DNA of 39,216 bases from GCA-002282575 sp964519885. GTDB taxonomy: Bacteria; Pseudomonadota; Gammaproteobacteria; Thiomicrospirales; Thiomicrospiraceae. Positions within the stretch are counted from its first letter, which is position 1. Every line of letters begins with the position of its first letter. Of the stretch, positions 31,363 to 39,216 are shown piece by piece. Where the stretch lies: NCBI GenBank assembly GCA_964519885.1, contig CAZFLX010000021.1, forward strand, positions 1 through 39,216, given 5' to 3'. The notes beneath the pieces were generated by a model. It saw only the letters and a list, made by a program, of their open reading frames with translations. It was not told the origin of the DNA and searched no databases. Position numbers and translations under genes: made by a program.

Positions 31363-32904
31363 CTAAGACTCACTCACCCAATGACGTTTACGCATACCAA
31401 ACAGTAATAATGCGATGCCATAGCTGAACATACCTGCAATGACCAACAACAGCAAGTTAACCGCACGCTCCCATCCCCCTAAACCCGACCAGCTAGGCAA
31501 GCCATAAATAGGCAAAAACCATAACACAGCGCTCATTGCAGCTACCGCCAGCAAGCTTTGTAATAACAGGCGTAACCAACCCGATTCAGGACGATAATAA
31601 TCTTGACGACGCAATACCCACCACAGCAGCCCCGCATTCACTAAGGCAGACACACTGACCGCCAATGCCAGCCCAATATGTGCTAAAGGTTGAATCAGCA
31701 ATAATGCCAGCACTAAATTCACCGCTAAGGCCACAATCGAAATTTTTACCGGCCAACGCATTTCCTCACGGGCGTAAAAGGCAGGTGCTAAGACCTTAAC
31801 CGCTAAAAAGCCCAACAATCCCAACGCATAAGCTGTCAACGCCTGACCGGCAAAACGCGCATCATCGTTAGTGAAAGCACCGTAGGCAAACAAGGTCAAC
31901 ATTAGGGGTTCAGCGAGTAACGCCAGCGCCACCGTAGCAGGCAAACCAATCACCCAAATTAAACGTAAAGCAATGTCTAAAGTACGATTATAGGCAGACC
32001 AGTCTTGCGCCGAACGTGCTTTAGAAAGACCAGGCAACACCACGGTGGCTAAGGCAACACCCAAAATACCCACTGGGAACTCTAATAAGCGGTCGGCATA
32101 GTAAAGCCAAGAAACACTGCCCGCAATCAAAAAAGAGGCAAGAATCGTCGAAACTAAAAGATTAATCTGCGCCACACTCACGCCTAACAAGGCTGGTGCC
32201 ATATTGCGCAATACCCGCCCAACACCCTCGTGTTTGGCTAATGACCAACGGGGACGCCAACCAACGGGCGTCAGCGCCCACCACACCCAAGCCAATTGAA
32301 TCATGCCTGCGATTAACACCCCCCACGCCAAACTCATCGCAGGTATGTCGAGCAAAGGACCCAACAATAAAGCCGCAGCAATCATGGTCACATTAAGCCA
32401 AACTGGATTAAAGGCAGGCTCCCAATAACGCTCATAGGTATTTAATACCGCTGCCAACATAGCCGTAAGCGAAATAAACAATAAATAAGGAAAAGTGATG
32501 CGCAACATCTCTACCGCCATCGGCAGACGCTCATCTTCAGCAAAACCGGGAGCAAATAACCACATCAGTGGCTCGGCAAATAGCATACCTAACAGCGTCA
32601 GCACGGCTAGAAATAGCGCTAACCTTGTCCACACTGCATCTAATAAACGGCGCGCCTCATCCTCGCCCTGTTGGTGACGCACATCAGACAAGACTGGCAC
32701 AAAAGCTTGCGAAAAGGCCCCTTCAGCCGTTAGTCGTCGGAAAAAATTGGGAATTTTGAAGGCAACGAAAAACGCATCTGCTTCAGCAGAAGCGCCAAAT
32801 AATCGGGCAATGATAATATCGCGTATAAAACCCAACACCCGTGATATTAAGGTCATGCTACCCACGGTGGCGGCGCCTTTCACAATTTTTTTTAACAAAG
32901 CCAC
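31363..32904 (-). CDS. murJ: Lipid II flippase MurJ
   Basis: 513 residues with 14 predicted membrane segments of the MOP superfamily. The N-terminus is family-typical: VGSMTLISRVLGFIRDIIIA followed by RLFGASAEADAFFVAFKIPN and FFRRLTAEGAFSQAFVPVL, with the functional arginines of RRLTAEGA. It flips lipid II for peptidoglycan synthesis. Its stop is about 100 bp from the upstream rhodanese gene; a terminator lies behind the next gene rather than after it. Confidence 0.95.
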   Translation of the reverse strand: MALLKKIVKGAATVGSMTLISRVLGFIRDIIIARLFGASAEADAFFVAFKIPNFFRRLTAEGAFSQAFVPVLSDVRHQQGEDEARRLLDAVWTRLALFLAVLTLLGMLFAEPLMWLFAPGFAEDERLPMAVEMLRITFPYLLFISLTAMLAAVLNTYERYWEPAFNPVWLNVTMIAAALLLGPLLDIPAMSLAWGVLIAGMIQLAWVWWALTPVGWRPRWSLAKHEGVGRVLRNMAPALLGVSVAQINLLVSTILASFLIAGSVSWLYYADRLLEFPVGILGVALATVVLPGLSKARSAQDWSAYNRTLDIALRLIWVIGLPATVALALLAEPLMLTLFAYGAFTNDDARFAGQALTAYALGLLGFLAVKVLAPAFYAREEMRWPVKISIVALAVNLVLALLLIQPLAHIGLALAVSVSALVNAGLLWWVLRRQDYYRPESGWLRLLLQSLLAVAAMSAVLWFLPIYGLPSWSGLGGWERAVNLLLLVIAGMFSYGIALLLFGMRKRHWVSES

Positions 32905-32935
32905 TTACCTCGTTAGTGTCACATAACCTTAAAAA

Positions 32936-32964
32936 CAAAAAGCGGTCTAAAAGACCGCTTTTTG
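32936..32964. terminator. Intrinsic terminator upstream of murJ, after the DUF2892 gene
   Basis: CAAAAAGCGGTC-TAAAA-GACCGCTTTTTG: 12-bp perfect stem. It ends the leftward transcript from 33173 and would separate it from murJ. Confidence 0.9.
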
Positions 32965-32978
32965 TCACGACTGGTCGG

Positions 32979-33173
32979 TTAAGCCTTGGCTTCTTCCGTT
33001 TTACAGCCTGTATTCACACCAATTAAGGCATAAAGTGGACAGAAACCCATAAATGCTGTCGCTAATGGCACCAAACCAATCCAACCCCACTCAAATCCAT
33101 ATAGGGCCGACACGATTAAAGCAAAGCCCAGTACGCCGCGAAAAATACGATCAAACAAACCCGCATTACACAT
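32979..33173 (-). CDS. DUF2892 (YgaP-like) small membrane protein
   Basis: 64 residues, two membrane segments. CNAGLFDRIFRGVLGFALI at the start and AFMGFCPLYALIGVNT-C near the end are hallmarks of DUF2892, which is often found alone or fused to rhodanese domains (YgaP). Two stand-alone rhodaneses are also in this window (30666 and 35637). Has its own terminator; function not known. Confidence 0.85.
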   Translation of the reverse strand: MCNAGLFDRIFRGVLGFALIVSALYGFEWGWIGLVPLATAFMGFCPLYALIGVNTGCKTEEAKA

Positions 33174-33243
33174 TTAACAGTCCTCTTGTCAAAGTTGTCG
33201 AAATTAACAGCATTATTCTAACGCAAAGCCAAATCAAACCACA

Positions 33244-34368
33244 TCATTTTTTTCGTTGAAGCACCACACCCACTTCAATATGGTGGGTATAAGGAAACTG
33301 ATCAAACACAGCGGCTTTCACCAACGCATGGGAGTCCTGCCATGCCAGTAAATCTCTGGCTAGGGTTTCTGGATTACACGAAATGTACACAATGGTTTCG
33401 AAACGCTGCGTTAATGCCCTAGTCAACTCATCTAAACCTGCACGCGGCGGATCCACCAAAATACCGGCAAAGTCGTACACTCGACCCTGCCAGCTTAACT
33501 GAGTACCGACATCTGAACTTTCTGCTAGGGCCGCCGACACCGCTGCACTATCCATAGCTGCGATGGATACATGATCCAAACCCGCTTGCTCAAAAGCCTG
33601 TTGTGCCGCTGCAACCGCTTGTGTTGACAACTCGGTCATCACCACCGCATCGGCATGTTGAGCCAGTACCCATGTAAAATTGCCAGCACCGCCATACAAC
33701 TCTAACAGGGCGTGAGCGCGAGGTTGCGTTCGCCAAAAATCATCCACCCATTGCAACATCTGTTGATTAATGCCCGCATTAGGCTGACTAAAGGCATTTT
33801 CAACGTGACGCAAACGAATACTGGCACCTGAGCTGAGCTGCAATGGCTGTTCGACGTAATCACGCACCAGCACGCGCTTTTTACCGCGCGAGCGACCCAT
33901 CAGCATGACTTTGGGTGGCAAGGTCAGACTTTCGGCTGCTTGTTGCCACGCATCGGTTAACGGTGTTTTGTAAATCAGCGTGACCAAGACTTCACCTTCC
34001 GAACTCGCCATAAAATCGATAGCATATAACCGATGTGACAACAGTTGATTGGCAAGTAACTGAGCACGCAAGGGCAGCATTAAGCTGGCAATAGCCTTAT
34101 CCACCATCGGACAATCCTCGATAAACACGGGGCGCTTATTCTGCACATCGAACATGGCATAAAACCATTCATCGCCCTTATGCCAGACACGAAATTCGGC
34201 ACGCATCCGATAATGACTTCGCGCTGATTCCGCAATGGTTAAAGGCACTGAATCGGGTAAATCTAATAAGTGTTTCACCCGTTCAACCTTGTCGCTCAAT
34301 TGCTCAGGGTAAGCTTCGAGAAAGACTTGGCAAGTCAATTTTGCCACTCCAGCATCAATAAAAGGCAT
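33244..34368 (-). CDS. trmA: tRNA (uracil-5-)-methyltransferase
   Basis: 374 residues from the ATG at 34368; a longer frame to 34410 would overlap the divergent lplT start. RSHYRMRAEFRVWH is the TrmA signature, LELYGGAGNF is the SAM site, ILVDPPRAGLD holds the catalytic motif, ISCNPETLARDL contains the nucleophile cysteine, and DQFPYTHHIE the C-terminal end. It makes 5-methyluridine at tRNA position 54. RumA-type 4Fe-4S cysteines are absent, fitting TrmA. Confidence 0.94.
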   Translation of the reverse strand: MPFIDAGVAKLTCQVFLEAYPEQLSDKVERVKHLLDLPDSVPLTIAESARSHYRMRAEFRVWHKGDEWFYAMFDVQNKRPVFIEDCPMVDKAIASLMLPLRAQLLANQLLSHRLYAIDFMASSEGEVLVTLIYKTPLTDAWQQAAESLTLPPKVMLMGRSRGKKRVLVRDYVEQPLQLSSGASIRLRHVENAFSQPNAGINQQMLQWVDDFWRTQPRAHALLELYGGAGNFTWVLAQHADAVVMTELSTQAVAAAQQAFEQAGLDHVSIAAMDSAAVSAALAESSDVGTQLSWQGRVYDFAGILVDPPRAGLDELTRALTQRFETIVYISCNPETLARDLLAWQDSHALVKAAVFDQFPYTHHIEVGVVLQRKK

Positions 34369-34402
34369 AATAATACTTTCAAAAACAAAATTTACCAAGA
34401 CC

Positions 34403-35581
34403 ATGGCCACTCACAAGTTCCCCTTATTGTCAGTCTATACGGCTCAATTTTTATCTGCGTTTGCGGATAATGCGTTACTCATTACCGCCATCGCTGTGCT
34501 AAAAAGCATGGAACAGAGCCAACACATCCCTTGGCTACAAGCGGTATTCGTCTTACCTTTTGTGTTACTGGCGCCTTTTGTCGGGGTATTTGCCGACAGC
34601 TTCCCTAAAGGAAGAGTTATGCTACTGGGAAATGGCTTAAAGCTATTAGGCGCGTGTGTAATCATTTTGCACAGCAACCCACTTTGGGGTTATGCCCTAG
34701 TTGGTATAGGCGCTGCCGTCTATTCGCCAGCTAAATACGGCATTTTGAGTCAGTTAGTCAGTAGCGAAAGATTGGTGAAAGCCAATGCTTGGATGGAAGC
34801 GAGTACCCTAGTGGCAATTTTATTGGGTGTGGTAGTCGGTGGGCTTTTAGCAGATTGGTCTATCGAAATGAGTTTAGCCATCTGGGTTGGGGTTTATTTG
34901 CTTGCTGCTGTTATTAACACCCGCATTGCTAAACTTCCAGTTGAGCGCCCCTATATGAGCGAAAGCCTATGGCGACTGGTAGTTAACTTTATGGCGGAAG
35001 TCAAGGCACTGTGGCAACACCCACAAGCACGCACCACCTTAATTGGCACCAGTGCATTTTGGGCAACGGGTAGTACTCTGCGTTTGATGCTATTTGCTTG
35101 GGTCCCTGTGGCGCTGTTGGTCGATGACAACCAACTACCCGCCACCTTAATGGGTATGGTATCGATTGGCATTATGATCGGAGCGGGATTGGCGGCATGG
35201 CGATTGCAACATCATCAACTCATCCATGCGCTAATCGGTGGTTTATTGTTAGCGCCCTTGTTATTGATACTTGCCTACACCACAGAATTATCCATCGCCG
35301 TATTGTTGTTAATTAGTATAGGAGCAGCGGGAGGGTGGTTTATTGTGCCACTTAATGCCGCCTTACAACATCATGGTCAAGCACACATGGGCACAGGCAG
35401 AGCCTTGGCAGTACAAAATTTGTGGGAAAATATCGCCATGTTTGTTGCCGTCAGCATCTATGGCTTAGTCATTGGCAGTGTTGATATTGTTTCGTTGATT
35501 TTACTACTGAGTTTATTGTTAGGCGCTACTCTTATTGCTTTAACGCTTAACCAAGCGCGCAAACAACAAACCCCAGCATAA
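34403..35581 (+). CDS. lplT: Lysophospholipid transporter (LplT-like MFS protein)
   Basis: 392 residues, about 12 membrane segments of the major facilitator superfamily. LSAFADNALLITAIAVLK, DSFPKGRVMLLGNGLKLLGA and GIGAAVYSPAKYGILSQLVS are specific to LplT. It carries lysophospholipids inward for re-acylation. The usual partner Aas does not follow; a terminator overlaps the stop. The start lies only 34 bp from the divergent trmA start. Confidence 0.9.
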   Translation: MATHKFPLLSVYTAQFLSAFADNALLITAIAVLKSMEQSQHIPWLQAVFVLPFVLLAPFVGVFADSFPKGRVMLLGNGLKLLGACVIILHSNPLWGYALVGIGAAVYSPAKYGILSQLVSSERLVKANAWMEASTLVAILLGVVVGGLLADWSIEMSLAIWVGVYLLAAVINTRIAKLPVERPYMSESLWRLVVNFMAEVKALWQHPQARTTLIGTSAFWATGSTLRLMLFAWVPVALLVDDNQLPATLMGMVSIGIMIGAGLAAWRLQHHQLIHALIGGLLLAPLLLILAYTTELSIAVLLLISIGAAGGWFIVPLNAALQHHGQAHMGTGRALAVQNLWENIAMFVAVSIYGLVIGSVDIVSLILLLSLLLGATLIALTLNQARKQQTPA

Positions 35582-35594
35582 ACTGGGGTTTGTT
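35565..35594. terminator. Terminator overlapping the lplT stop
   Basis: AACAAACCCCAG-CATAAA-CTGGGGTTTGTT: 12-bp perfect stem whose loop region includes the lplT TAA (35579-35581). The T-run is weak on the plus side. It also lies after the minus-strand rhodanese gene. Confidence 0.75.
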
Positions 35595-35636
35595 GGGGGC
35601 TTGGCAGCAACGAAGAGATTAAACTTTTCAGCCAGT

Positions 35637-35924
35637 TTAGCACTGGTTCCAAGCCATATAAGAACCCATATTATAAACTTCTGAAAAGCCTTTCGACTTC
35701 AGAATCTGCAACGCCATTTGGCTGCGCTGACCTGAACGACAGAAAACCACTACTGGACGTGATTTATCCAGCGCAGCATCACACTGATCTTCGATAATAT
35801 GCAAGGGGATGTTTTTCGCGCCTGGCAGTTGGCTTGACATGAACTCTTCAGGCGTACGCACGTCAACAAATTGAGCGTCGCGTTCGTTGATGAGTTTTTT
35901 AACTTCGTCACAAGAAATAAACAT
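35637..35924 (-). CDS. Small single-domain rhodanese
   Basis: 95 residues, no signal peptide. DVRTPEEF and FCRSGQRS with the active-site Cys, matching GlpE/PspE-size rhodaneses. Likely a cytoplasmic thiosulfate sulfurtransferase or persulfide carrier. Starts 46 bp after the pgpA stop and could be last in an argG-pgpA-rhodanese transcript. Confidence 0.88.
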   Translation of the reverse strand: MFISCDEVKKLINERDAQFVDVRTPEEFMSSQLPGAKNIPLHIIEDQCDAALDKSRPVVVFCRSGQRSQMALQILKSKGFSEVYNMGSYMAWNQC

Positions 35925-35969
35925 GATGGGATTCTCTCTGATTACTTATTTTAATACGCAGATTGTATG

Positions 35970-36443
35970 TTAGCTTATGAGGTACATCAAGCTAAAAAAA
36001 CAAATGACCGCATAAGCAAAAGCTAATAGGTCATCTAACATCACCCCCCAAGGGGTGTGCCAAGCATCAACATAGTTAATTGGGAAAGGTTTTACAATAT
36101 CAAAAAATCTAAATAGAACAAAGGCAAGCGCAACATTAAACCAGCTCAGTTCTTGCCACTCAGCAATCACTGCCAATAACCAACCCATAGCAATGATTTC
36201 ATCCCAAACGATGCTACCGTGATCCACCTCGCCCAAACGCTCGCCACCGATGCGACATACCCAAGCTCCAGCCAAAGTGCCGAGCAGTAAGATAGCCCAG
36301 GTTAGTGGCATGGAAATATGGATTAATGCCCAAAACAATAAGGCTCCCGCAAGGGAGCCCCAAGTGCCAGGTGCAGGCTTAATCAGCCCACTACCAAAAC
36401 CGACGGCTAACCAGTAGCCGAGCGCATTAGCGAATCGGACCAT
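35970..36443 (-). CDS. pgpA: Phosphatidylglycerophosphatase A
   Basis: 157 residues from the ATG at 36443 (the frame is open to 36476, further inside argG). GFGSGLIKPAPGTWGSL, IVWDEIIAMG and RFFDIVKPFPINYVD are the conserved PgpA blocks, with about four membrane segments. It removes phosphate from phosphatidylglycerophosphate. The start overlaps the end of argG by 17 bp, an unusual pairing; pgpA is commonly beside thiL. It may be translationally coupled to argG. Confidence 0.92.
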   Translation of the reverse strand: MVRFANALGYWLAVGFGSGLIKPAPGTWGSLAGALLFWALIHISMPLTWAILLLGTLAGAWVCRIGGERLGEVDHGSIVWDEIIAMGWLLAVIAEWQELSWFNVALAFVLFRFFDIVKPFPINYVDAWHTPWGVMLDDLLAFAYAVICFFSLMYLIS

Positions 36444-37665
36444 GCTTACGCGCTGCCAAACGTAAACGCAAGGCATTCAAACGAATGAAACCTTCTGCAT
36501 CTTTTTGATTGTAAGCACCCGCATCATCATCAAATGTCGCAATCGCGGCATCAAACAGGCTTTCGCTCGACGAACGCCCCATGACAATGACATTGCCTTT
36601 GTAAAGTTTCAAGCGCACGTTACCATTGACGTGTTTCTGGCTGGCATCAATCGCCGCTTGCAACATGAGGCGTTCAGGACTCCACCAGTAACCGTTGTAA
36701 ATTAACTCAGCGTAACGTGGCATAAGTTCATCTTTCAAATGCGCCGAGCCACGATCTAGCGTGATGGATTCAATCGCACGGTGCGCACGCAATAAAATTG
36801 TGCCACCGGGTGTTTCGTAACAACCACGAGACTTCATGCCGACATAGCGGTTTTCGACCAAATCTAAGCGACCAATACCGTTCGCGCCACCCAATTTGTT
36901 CAGTGTTTCCAACATGGTTGCAGGCGATAAACGCTCGCCATTGAGCGCCACGGGGTCACCGTTTTCAAACGCAATGTCAATTACGGTTGGTGTGTCGGGC
37001 GCTTTTTCAGGCGACACTGACCAACGCCACATATCTTCCTCATGCTCAGCCGCAGGATCTTCCAACACACCGCCCTCGTAAGAGATGTGAAGCAAGTTGG
37101 CATCCATTGAATAAGGCGATTTTTTACCCTTATTGAAATCAACTGGAATATCATGTGTTTTAGCATAGTTCATCAGGCTTTCACGCGAGTTTAAATCCCA
37201 TTCACGCCAAGGTGCAATAACTTTCACTTCGGGCATTAAGGCGTAAGCACCCAACTCAAAACGCACTTGGTCATTACCCTTACCGGTTGCACCGTGGGAA
37301 ATCGCATCGGCTCCGGTTTGACGCGCGATATCAATTAAGCGTTTCGCAATCAATGGACGCGCAATTGAAGTACCTAATAGGTATTCGCCTTCGTAAATGG
37401 TGTTAGCGCGGAACATAGGGAAGACGAAGTCACGTACAAACTCTTCGCGTAAATCATCGATAAAAATATTTTCGGGTTTAATGCCCATTTTGATGGCTTT
37501 AGCGCGCGCAGGCTCAACTTCTTCACCCTGACCAATATCAGCGGTAAAAGTCACCACTTCACAGTTGTACTCTTCCTGTAACCAACGCAAAATAATTGAG
37601 GTATCCAAACCACCTGAATAGGCCAAAACTACCTTGTTAATCGACGACTTGTTTGACGACATCAT
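36427..37665 (-). CDS. argG: Argininosuccinate synthase
   Basis: 412 residues from the ATG at 37665 (AGGG just upstream; a GTG at 37671 is possible). VVLAYSGGLDTSIILRWL is the ATP-pyrophosphatase P-loop, GATGKGNDQVRFELG the substrate site. It joins citrulline and aspartate for arginine synthesis. No other arginine genes are adjacent apart from argS 7 kb away. Confidence 0.97.
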   Translation of the reverse strand: MMSSNKSSINKVVLAYSGGLDTSIILRWLQEEYNCEVVTFTADIGQGEEVEPARAKAIKMGIKPENIFIDDLREEFVRDFVFPMFRANTIYEGEYLLGTSIARPLIAKRLIDIARQTGADAISHGATGKGNDQVRFELGAYALMPEVKVIAPWREWDLNSRESLMNYAKTHDIPVDFNKGKKSPYSMDANLLHISYEGGVLEDPAAEHEEDMWRWSVSPEKAPDTPTVIDIAFENGDPVALNGERLSPATMLETLNKLGGANGIGRLDLVENRYVGMKSRGCYETPGGTILLRAHRAIESITLDRGSAHLKDELMPRYAELIYNGYWWSPERLMLQAAIDASQKHVNGNVRLKLYKGNVIVMGRSSSESLFDAAIATFDDDAGAYNQKDAEGFIRLNALRLRLAARKHGPIR

Positions 37666-37784
37666 CCACACCCTGTATCACAATGCAAAAATAATCCTTA
37701 TTATACCGAATATGTAGCCGCCACGGGCAGCATCAAGCGTGATAATATAAGCCTATTATTAGTTTAATTTCTACGAGCCATTTC

Positions 37785-38711
37785 ATGATCGACTTCTTCA
37801 AAACTTTTTGGCAATACTTAGTACCCAAACACCTGCTATCGACACTGATGCATTGGCTGATGAATCGAGAAACGCTCTGGTTTAAAAACTTTGTTATTCA
37901 ACGCATGGTCAGTTTCTATGGAGTGAATTTAGCCGAGGCAGAACGTAGCGAAATCGAAGACTATAAAAGTGTTAATGACTTTTTTACACGTCGCTTAGCA
38001 GAGAATGCTCGTCCAATTGACCCAGATTCCAACACCATTGTGTCGCCGGCTGATGGACGAATCAGCGAGGCTGGAAAAATTCAACACAATCAAATTATTC
38101 AAGCTAAGGGATACGACTATAGTGTAGAAGCCTTAATCGGTGGTGACATTGCCTTAGCCAAATCATTTTATAACGGTGACTATGCCGTGGTTTATTTAAG
38201 CCCTAAGGATTATCACCGTGTACACATGCCCATCGATGGTCGCTTGCTGAGTATGATGTATGTTCCAGGGGATTTATTTGCTGTCAATTCGGCAACCGTG
38301 CGCATGGTACCCGAACTTTTTGCACGCAATGAGCGCTTGGTTTTATCTTTCGAAACCCGCATGGGACCAATGGTGTTAGTGATGGTGGGCGCCATTTTTG
38401 TTGGCAGCATGGAGACAGTCTGGCAAGGTAAAATAACCCCTGAATATGGTAATAGCATTAAATATTGGGAATATCTTGATCAAGACCTAGATTACCAAAA
38501 GGGCGAAGAAATTGGACGCTTTAACATGGGATCTACCGTGGTGATGTTGTTACCTGCGAACCAAACCCATGGTTTGAATCAATTTCATGACACTAACGTC
38601 TTAATGGGACAAGCCATTGCGAGTTTGGAACCCATTGGCGACAATGCCAACACAACACAGCAACCCGATAACGAAACTAACGATGACGTGATTGACTACG
38701 CCAGCGCTTAG
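37785..38711 (+). CDS. psd: Phosphatidylserine decarboxylase proenzyme
   Basis: 308 residues. FFTRRL and DGRI, the histidine block DYHRVHMPIDG, and the self-cleavage site RFNMGSTVV, where most homologues have LGST. The Ser becomes the pyruvoyl group that makes phosphatidylethanolamine. The C-terminal ~25 residues are a polar Asn/Asp-rich tail (ANTTQQPDNETNDD) not needed for the fold. Leads to the P-II gene 36 bp downstream. Confidence 0.95.
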   Translation: MIDFFKTFWQYLVPKHLLSTLMHWLMNRETLWFKNFVIQRMVSFYGVNLAEAERSEIEDYKSVNDFFTRRLAENARPIDPDSNTIVSPADGRISEAGKIQHNQIIQAKGYDYSVEALIGGDIALAKSFYNGDYAVVYLSPKDYHRVHMPIDGRLLSMMYVPGDLFAVNSATVRMVPELFARNERLVLSFETRMGPMVLVMVGAIFVGSMETVWQGKITPEYGNSIKYWEYLDQDLDYQKGEEIGRFNMGSTVVMLLPANQTHGLNQFHDTNVLMGQAIASLEPIGDNANTTQQPDNETNDDVIDYASA

Positions 38712-38747
38712 CCTCTAATTCAAAACTTGTTATAAGGAACACGGATG

Positions 38748-39086
38748 ATGAAACTCGTCACTGCCATTATCAAACCCTTTAAATTAGACGATGTACGCGA
38801 CGCCTTAGCCGATATGGGCGTACATGGTATGACTGTTACCGAAGTTAAAGGCTTTGGTCGACAAAAAGGACATACCGAAATGTATCGTGGTGCTGAATAT
38901 GTGGTCGATTTTTTGCCCAAGCTTAAATTAGAAATTGGTGTTAAGGAAGATCAGTTAGAATCGGTGATTGAAGCCATTTCTAGCGCGGCGCACACTGGAA
39001 AAATCGGTGATGGCAAAATCTTCGTTACCGCTTTGGAACAAGTTATTCGAATCCGCACTGGCGAGACAGATGAAGTAGCACTGTAA
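38748..39086 (+). CDS. P-II nitrogen-regulatory protein (GlnB/GlnK)
   Basis: 112 residues from the second ATG (38748), the normal P-II length, which puts the uridylylated tyrosine at position 51 (TEMYRGAEYVVDF); the first ATG at 38745 adds one Met. AAHTGKIGDGKIFV is the second signature. It senses ATP/ADP and 2-oxoglutarate and controls glutamine synthetase regulation or AmtB. No amtB follows within the window, so GlnB or GlnK cannot be chosen. Ribosome site AAGGAA at about -9. Confidence 0.95.
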   Translation: MKLVTAIIKPFKLDDVRDALADMGVHGMTVTEVKGFGRQKGHTEMYRGAEYVVDFLPKLKLEIGVKEDQLESVIEAISSAAHTGKIGDGKIFVTALEQVIRIRTGETDEVAL

Positions 39087-39092
39087 TTTTTT

Positions 39093-39126
39093 GCCATAGT
39101 GGTGGTTGCTTAACTGCCACTATGGC
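39093..39126. other. Hairpin after the P-II gene
   Basis: GCCATAGTGG - 14 nt - CCACTATGGC, a perfect 10-bp stem. No T-run follows on either strand, so an RNA hairpin or processing structure is possible, but an intrinsic terminator is not clear. It lies between convergent genes. Confidence 0.4.
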
Positions 39127-39139
39127 TGCTGTGCTAGGC

Positions 39140-39216
39140 TTAAAAAAGTTCGATATCGTCATCTAAGGGTTGGTTTTTATTCGCTTCCATGCGCTCGCGC
39201 ATACGATTTTTCATCA
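39140..39216 (-). CDS. 3' end of an unidentified gene (partial)
   Basis: The last 24 codons on the minus strand, MKNRMRERMEANKNQPLDDD then IELF and TAA at 39142-39140, are visible. The charged helix and acidic LDDDIELF tail are not enough to name the gene. It continues past the window. Confidence 0.55.
   Translation of the reverse strand, partial: MKNRMRERMEANKNQPLDDDIELF

Noticed and set aside
39093..39126. Intrinsic terminator after the P-II gene
   Set aside because: The hairpin is good but no T-run follows it on either strand; listed only as a hairpin.
1..39216. CRISPR arrays, tRNA or rRNA genes
   Set aside because: No regularly spaced repeats and no tRNA- or rRNA-like stretches were seen on either strand.

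Overview
The window looks like a chromosome segment of a gammaproteobacterium of moderate GC (TrmA, AroG-type DAHP synthase, MurJ, LplT, PgpA, SirB, an FtsN-like SPOR protein beside argS, comM, Zur/ZnuA/ZnuB). I cannot name the genus. It divides into an accessory island (about 1-20288) and ordinary chromosome (about 20289-39216).

Island boundary. comM is cut after its Val-Gly-Gly-Gly codons at about 20289 and the foreign DNA begins with TGTCATTT. The first gene inside the end encodes a TnsE-like protein. As I recall, Tn7-like/Tn6022/AbaR-type islands of Acinetobacter use the same point in comM. The window is therefore read as the terminal ~20 kb of a Tn7-like element whose other end lies beyond the left edge.

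Island cargo, left to right. (i) The end of an IS21-family element, inserted into the 3' end of an antitoxin-like gene. (ii) A dense minus-strand array of small, often overlapping genes (548-5092). Most encode small membrane proteins. Four belong to a paralogous family with one extracytoplasmic loop carrying two cysteines between membrane segments; a fifth member lies at 16249. An HNH-nuclease-like gene is embedded in the array. (iii) A frameshifted gene remnant, then a WYL-domain regulator divergent from a restriction-modification operon: a DUF6471-like small protein, a BcgI-like nuclease-methyltransferase fusion, a specificity subunit, and a protein with a DGQHR/DndB-like N-terminus and a deoxyribosyltransferase/TIR-like C-terminus. 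(iv) A PIF1-like helicase gene split by an intact 1265-bp IS3-family element with a 3-bp target duplication. (v) A secreted nuclease with an Excalibur tail, paralogue E, umuC and umuD, all on the minus strand, then the TnsE-like gene.

Regulatory link. The umuDC promoter carries ATAGAAC-N4-GTTCTAT between near-consensus -35 and -10 boxes. A close relative (ATAGAAC-N4-GTTCT) lies 126 bp upstream of the small-membrane-protein array. If this is the local LexA box, the two blocks that carry the two-cysteine paralogues are both damage-inducible. The family has no function I recognise and is the best candidate here for an undescribed system.

Chromosomal part. A zinc cluster (zur, His-rich porin, znuA, znuB) is followed by sirB, a diguanylate cyclase, an FtsN-like gene with argS, aroG, a periplasmic rhodanese, murJ, a DUF2892 protein, trmA/lplT (divergent), a small rhodanese, argG-pgpA, psd and a P-II gene, ending in the 3' end of an unidentified minus-strand gene.
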